Shown piece by piece: positions 22,515-23,015 of a stretch of DNA of 23,015 nucleotides. Made by a program: the position numbers and the translations under genes. Position 1 is the stretch's first letter. Each line of letters starts with the position of its first letter. Origin of the DNA: Clostridia bacterium. GTDB taxonomy: Bacteria; Bacillota; Clostridia; TANB77; CAG-508. Under the pieces are notes generated by a model that was not told the origin of the DNA, ran no database searches, and saw only the letters and a list, made by a program, of their open reading frames with translations. The stretch covers positions 1 through 23,015 of the forward strand of contig CAAGEF010000066.1 of NCBI GenBank assembly GCA_900768805.1. Reading direction: 5' to 3'.

Positions 22515-22518
22515 TTTA

Positions 22519-22950
22519 TTAACAATTACCACGTTTGTTACAAATACACTCAAATGTTTGTCCTACTTCTTTTGTTGGAACTTGATTATTTTGAGCTAAA
22601 TCTCCCATTGTAAGCATTCCAACTATTTGGCCATCTTCAATAACAGGAAGTCTTCTTATCTGATTTTCTGACATACATCTACAAGCTTCTACAACTTCTG
22701 TATCTGGCGTTGTTTTTATTACTTCTGTATTCATGATGTCAGAAGCTTTAGTATTTTGACAATTCAAATTATTTGCTATACATCTTGTTATTATATCTCT
22801 ATCTGTTATTAAACCGACTACATGATTTTGGTTATTACATATTGGAATACTACCAACTTTATTACTACTCATAAGTTTAGCTATATCTGATAATGTGGTT
22901 TCAGGAGTAGCTTGTACTACTGAGTTACACATACAATCTTTTACTCTCAT
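22519..22950 (-). CDS. Two-CBS-domain protein
   Basis: A 143-residue cytoplasmic protein made almost wholly of two CBS domains forming one Bateman module: residues about 7-60 (MCNSVVQATPETTLSDIAKLM, VGLITDRDII) and 72-122 (IMNTEVIKTTPDTEVVEACR, VGMLTMGDLA). Such modules bind adenine nucleotides or S-adenosylmethionine and sense cell state. The G-x-x-T-x-x-D nucleotide motifs are present in both halves. The tail is short and cysteine-rich (ECICNKRGNC), which is unusual and might bind a metal. The open frame extends 13 codons upstream, but AAAGGAAG lies 8 nt before ATG 22950, so MRVKDCM is the start. No fused enzyme or channel domain. Confidence 0.9.
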   Translation of the reverse strand: MRVKDCMCNSVVQATPETTLSDIAKLMSSNKVGSIPICNNQNHVVGLITDRDIITRCIANNLNCQNTKASDIMNTEVIKTTPDTEVVEACRCMSENQIRRLPVIEDGQIVGMLTMGDLAQNNQVPTKEVGQTFECICNKRGNC

Positions 22951-23015
22951 ATTATTTTCTTCCTTTCTAATATATAACAATAAGAGCATGATTATTGTAT
23001 TTACAATTTTCTCAT

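Overview
The window is very AT-rich, almost every gene lies on the minus strand, Shine-Dalgarno sites are strong (AAAGGAG/AGGAGG), and TTG/GTG starts occur. Together with a YtvI-type sporulation membrane protein and a SecA with a C-terminal zinc tail, this points to a low-GC Firmicute of the Clostridia, plausibly an uncultured gut lineage. The species cannot be named from the sequence. No rRNA, tRNA or CRISPR array was seen.

Layout. 1-1736: 5' part of an aspartokinase gene and prfB (frameshift-free RF2). 1809-3357: a GNAT-GNAT-DUF402 fusion gene broken by one frameshift. 3517-4413: a tyrosine-recombinase-like protein that has lost key catalytic residues. 4803-8009: a three-gene surface-polymer operon (MBOAT acyltransferase, AlgJ/DHHW-like protein, VanX-like dipeptidase). 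8025-9690: an apparently intact IS256-family element with imperfect terminal inverted repeats and an 8-bp target duplication. It sits between the ribosome binding site and the start codon of the MBOAT gene. 9795-11995: small housekeeping-like or unknown genes (DUF4358-like, nucleoside-deoxyribosyltransferase-like, YgjV-like, HD domain).

12137-14108: a roughly 1.9-kb integrated element, or its remnant, at the 3' end of secA. A 41-bp piece of the SecA zinc-tail coding sequence is repeated at both ends. The left copy is still followed by what looks like the original secA terminator. Inside are a deleted, frameshifted tyrosine integrase and an intact Bro-N (antirepressor-type) gene. 14062-16833: secA with a good sigma-A promoter.

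17095-21300: two paralogous large proteins (518 and 622 aa) that I do not recognise as a named family. Each appears to hold an N-terminal helix-turn-helix-like domain, two tandem PIN-like nuclease domains with conserved acidic residues, and a shared C-terminal beta-rich domain. Each has its own perfect TTGACA-N17-TATAAT promoter with a small dyad near the -10 or start site. This is the best candidate in the window for an undescribed system. A DUF1980-like membrane-anchored protein lies between them on the plus strand. 21381-22950: ytvI and a two-CBS-domain protein.

The functional themes are cell-surface modification (an operon damaged by the IS), protein export (secA, used as an integration site), and a possible RNA- or DNA-cleaving paralog pair under strong promoters.
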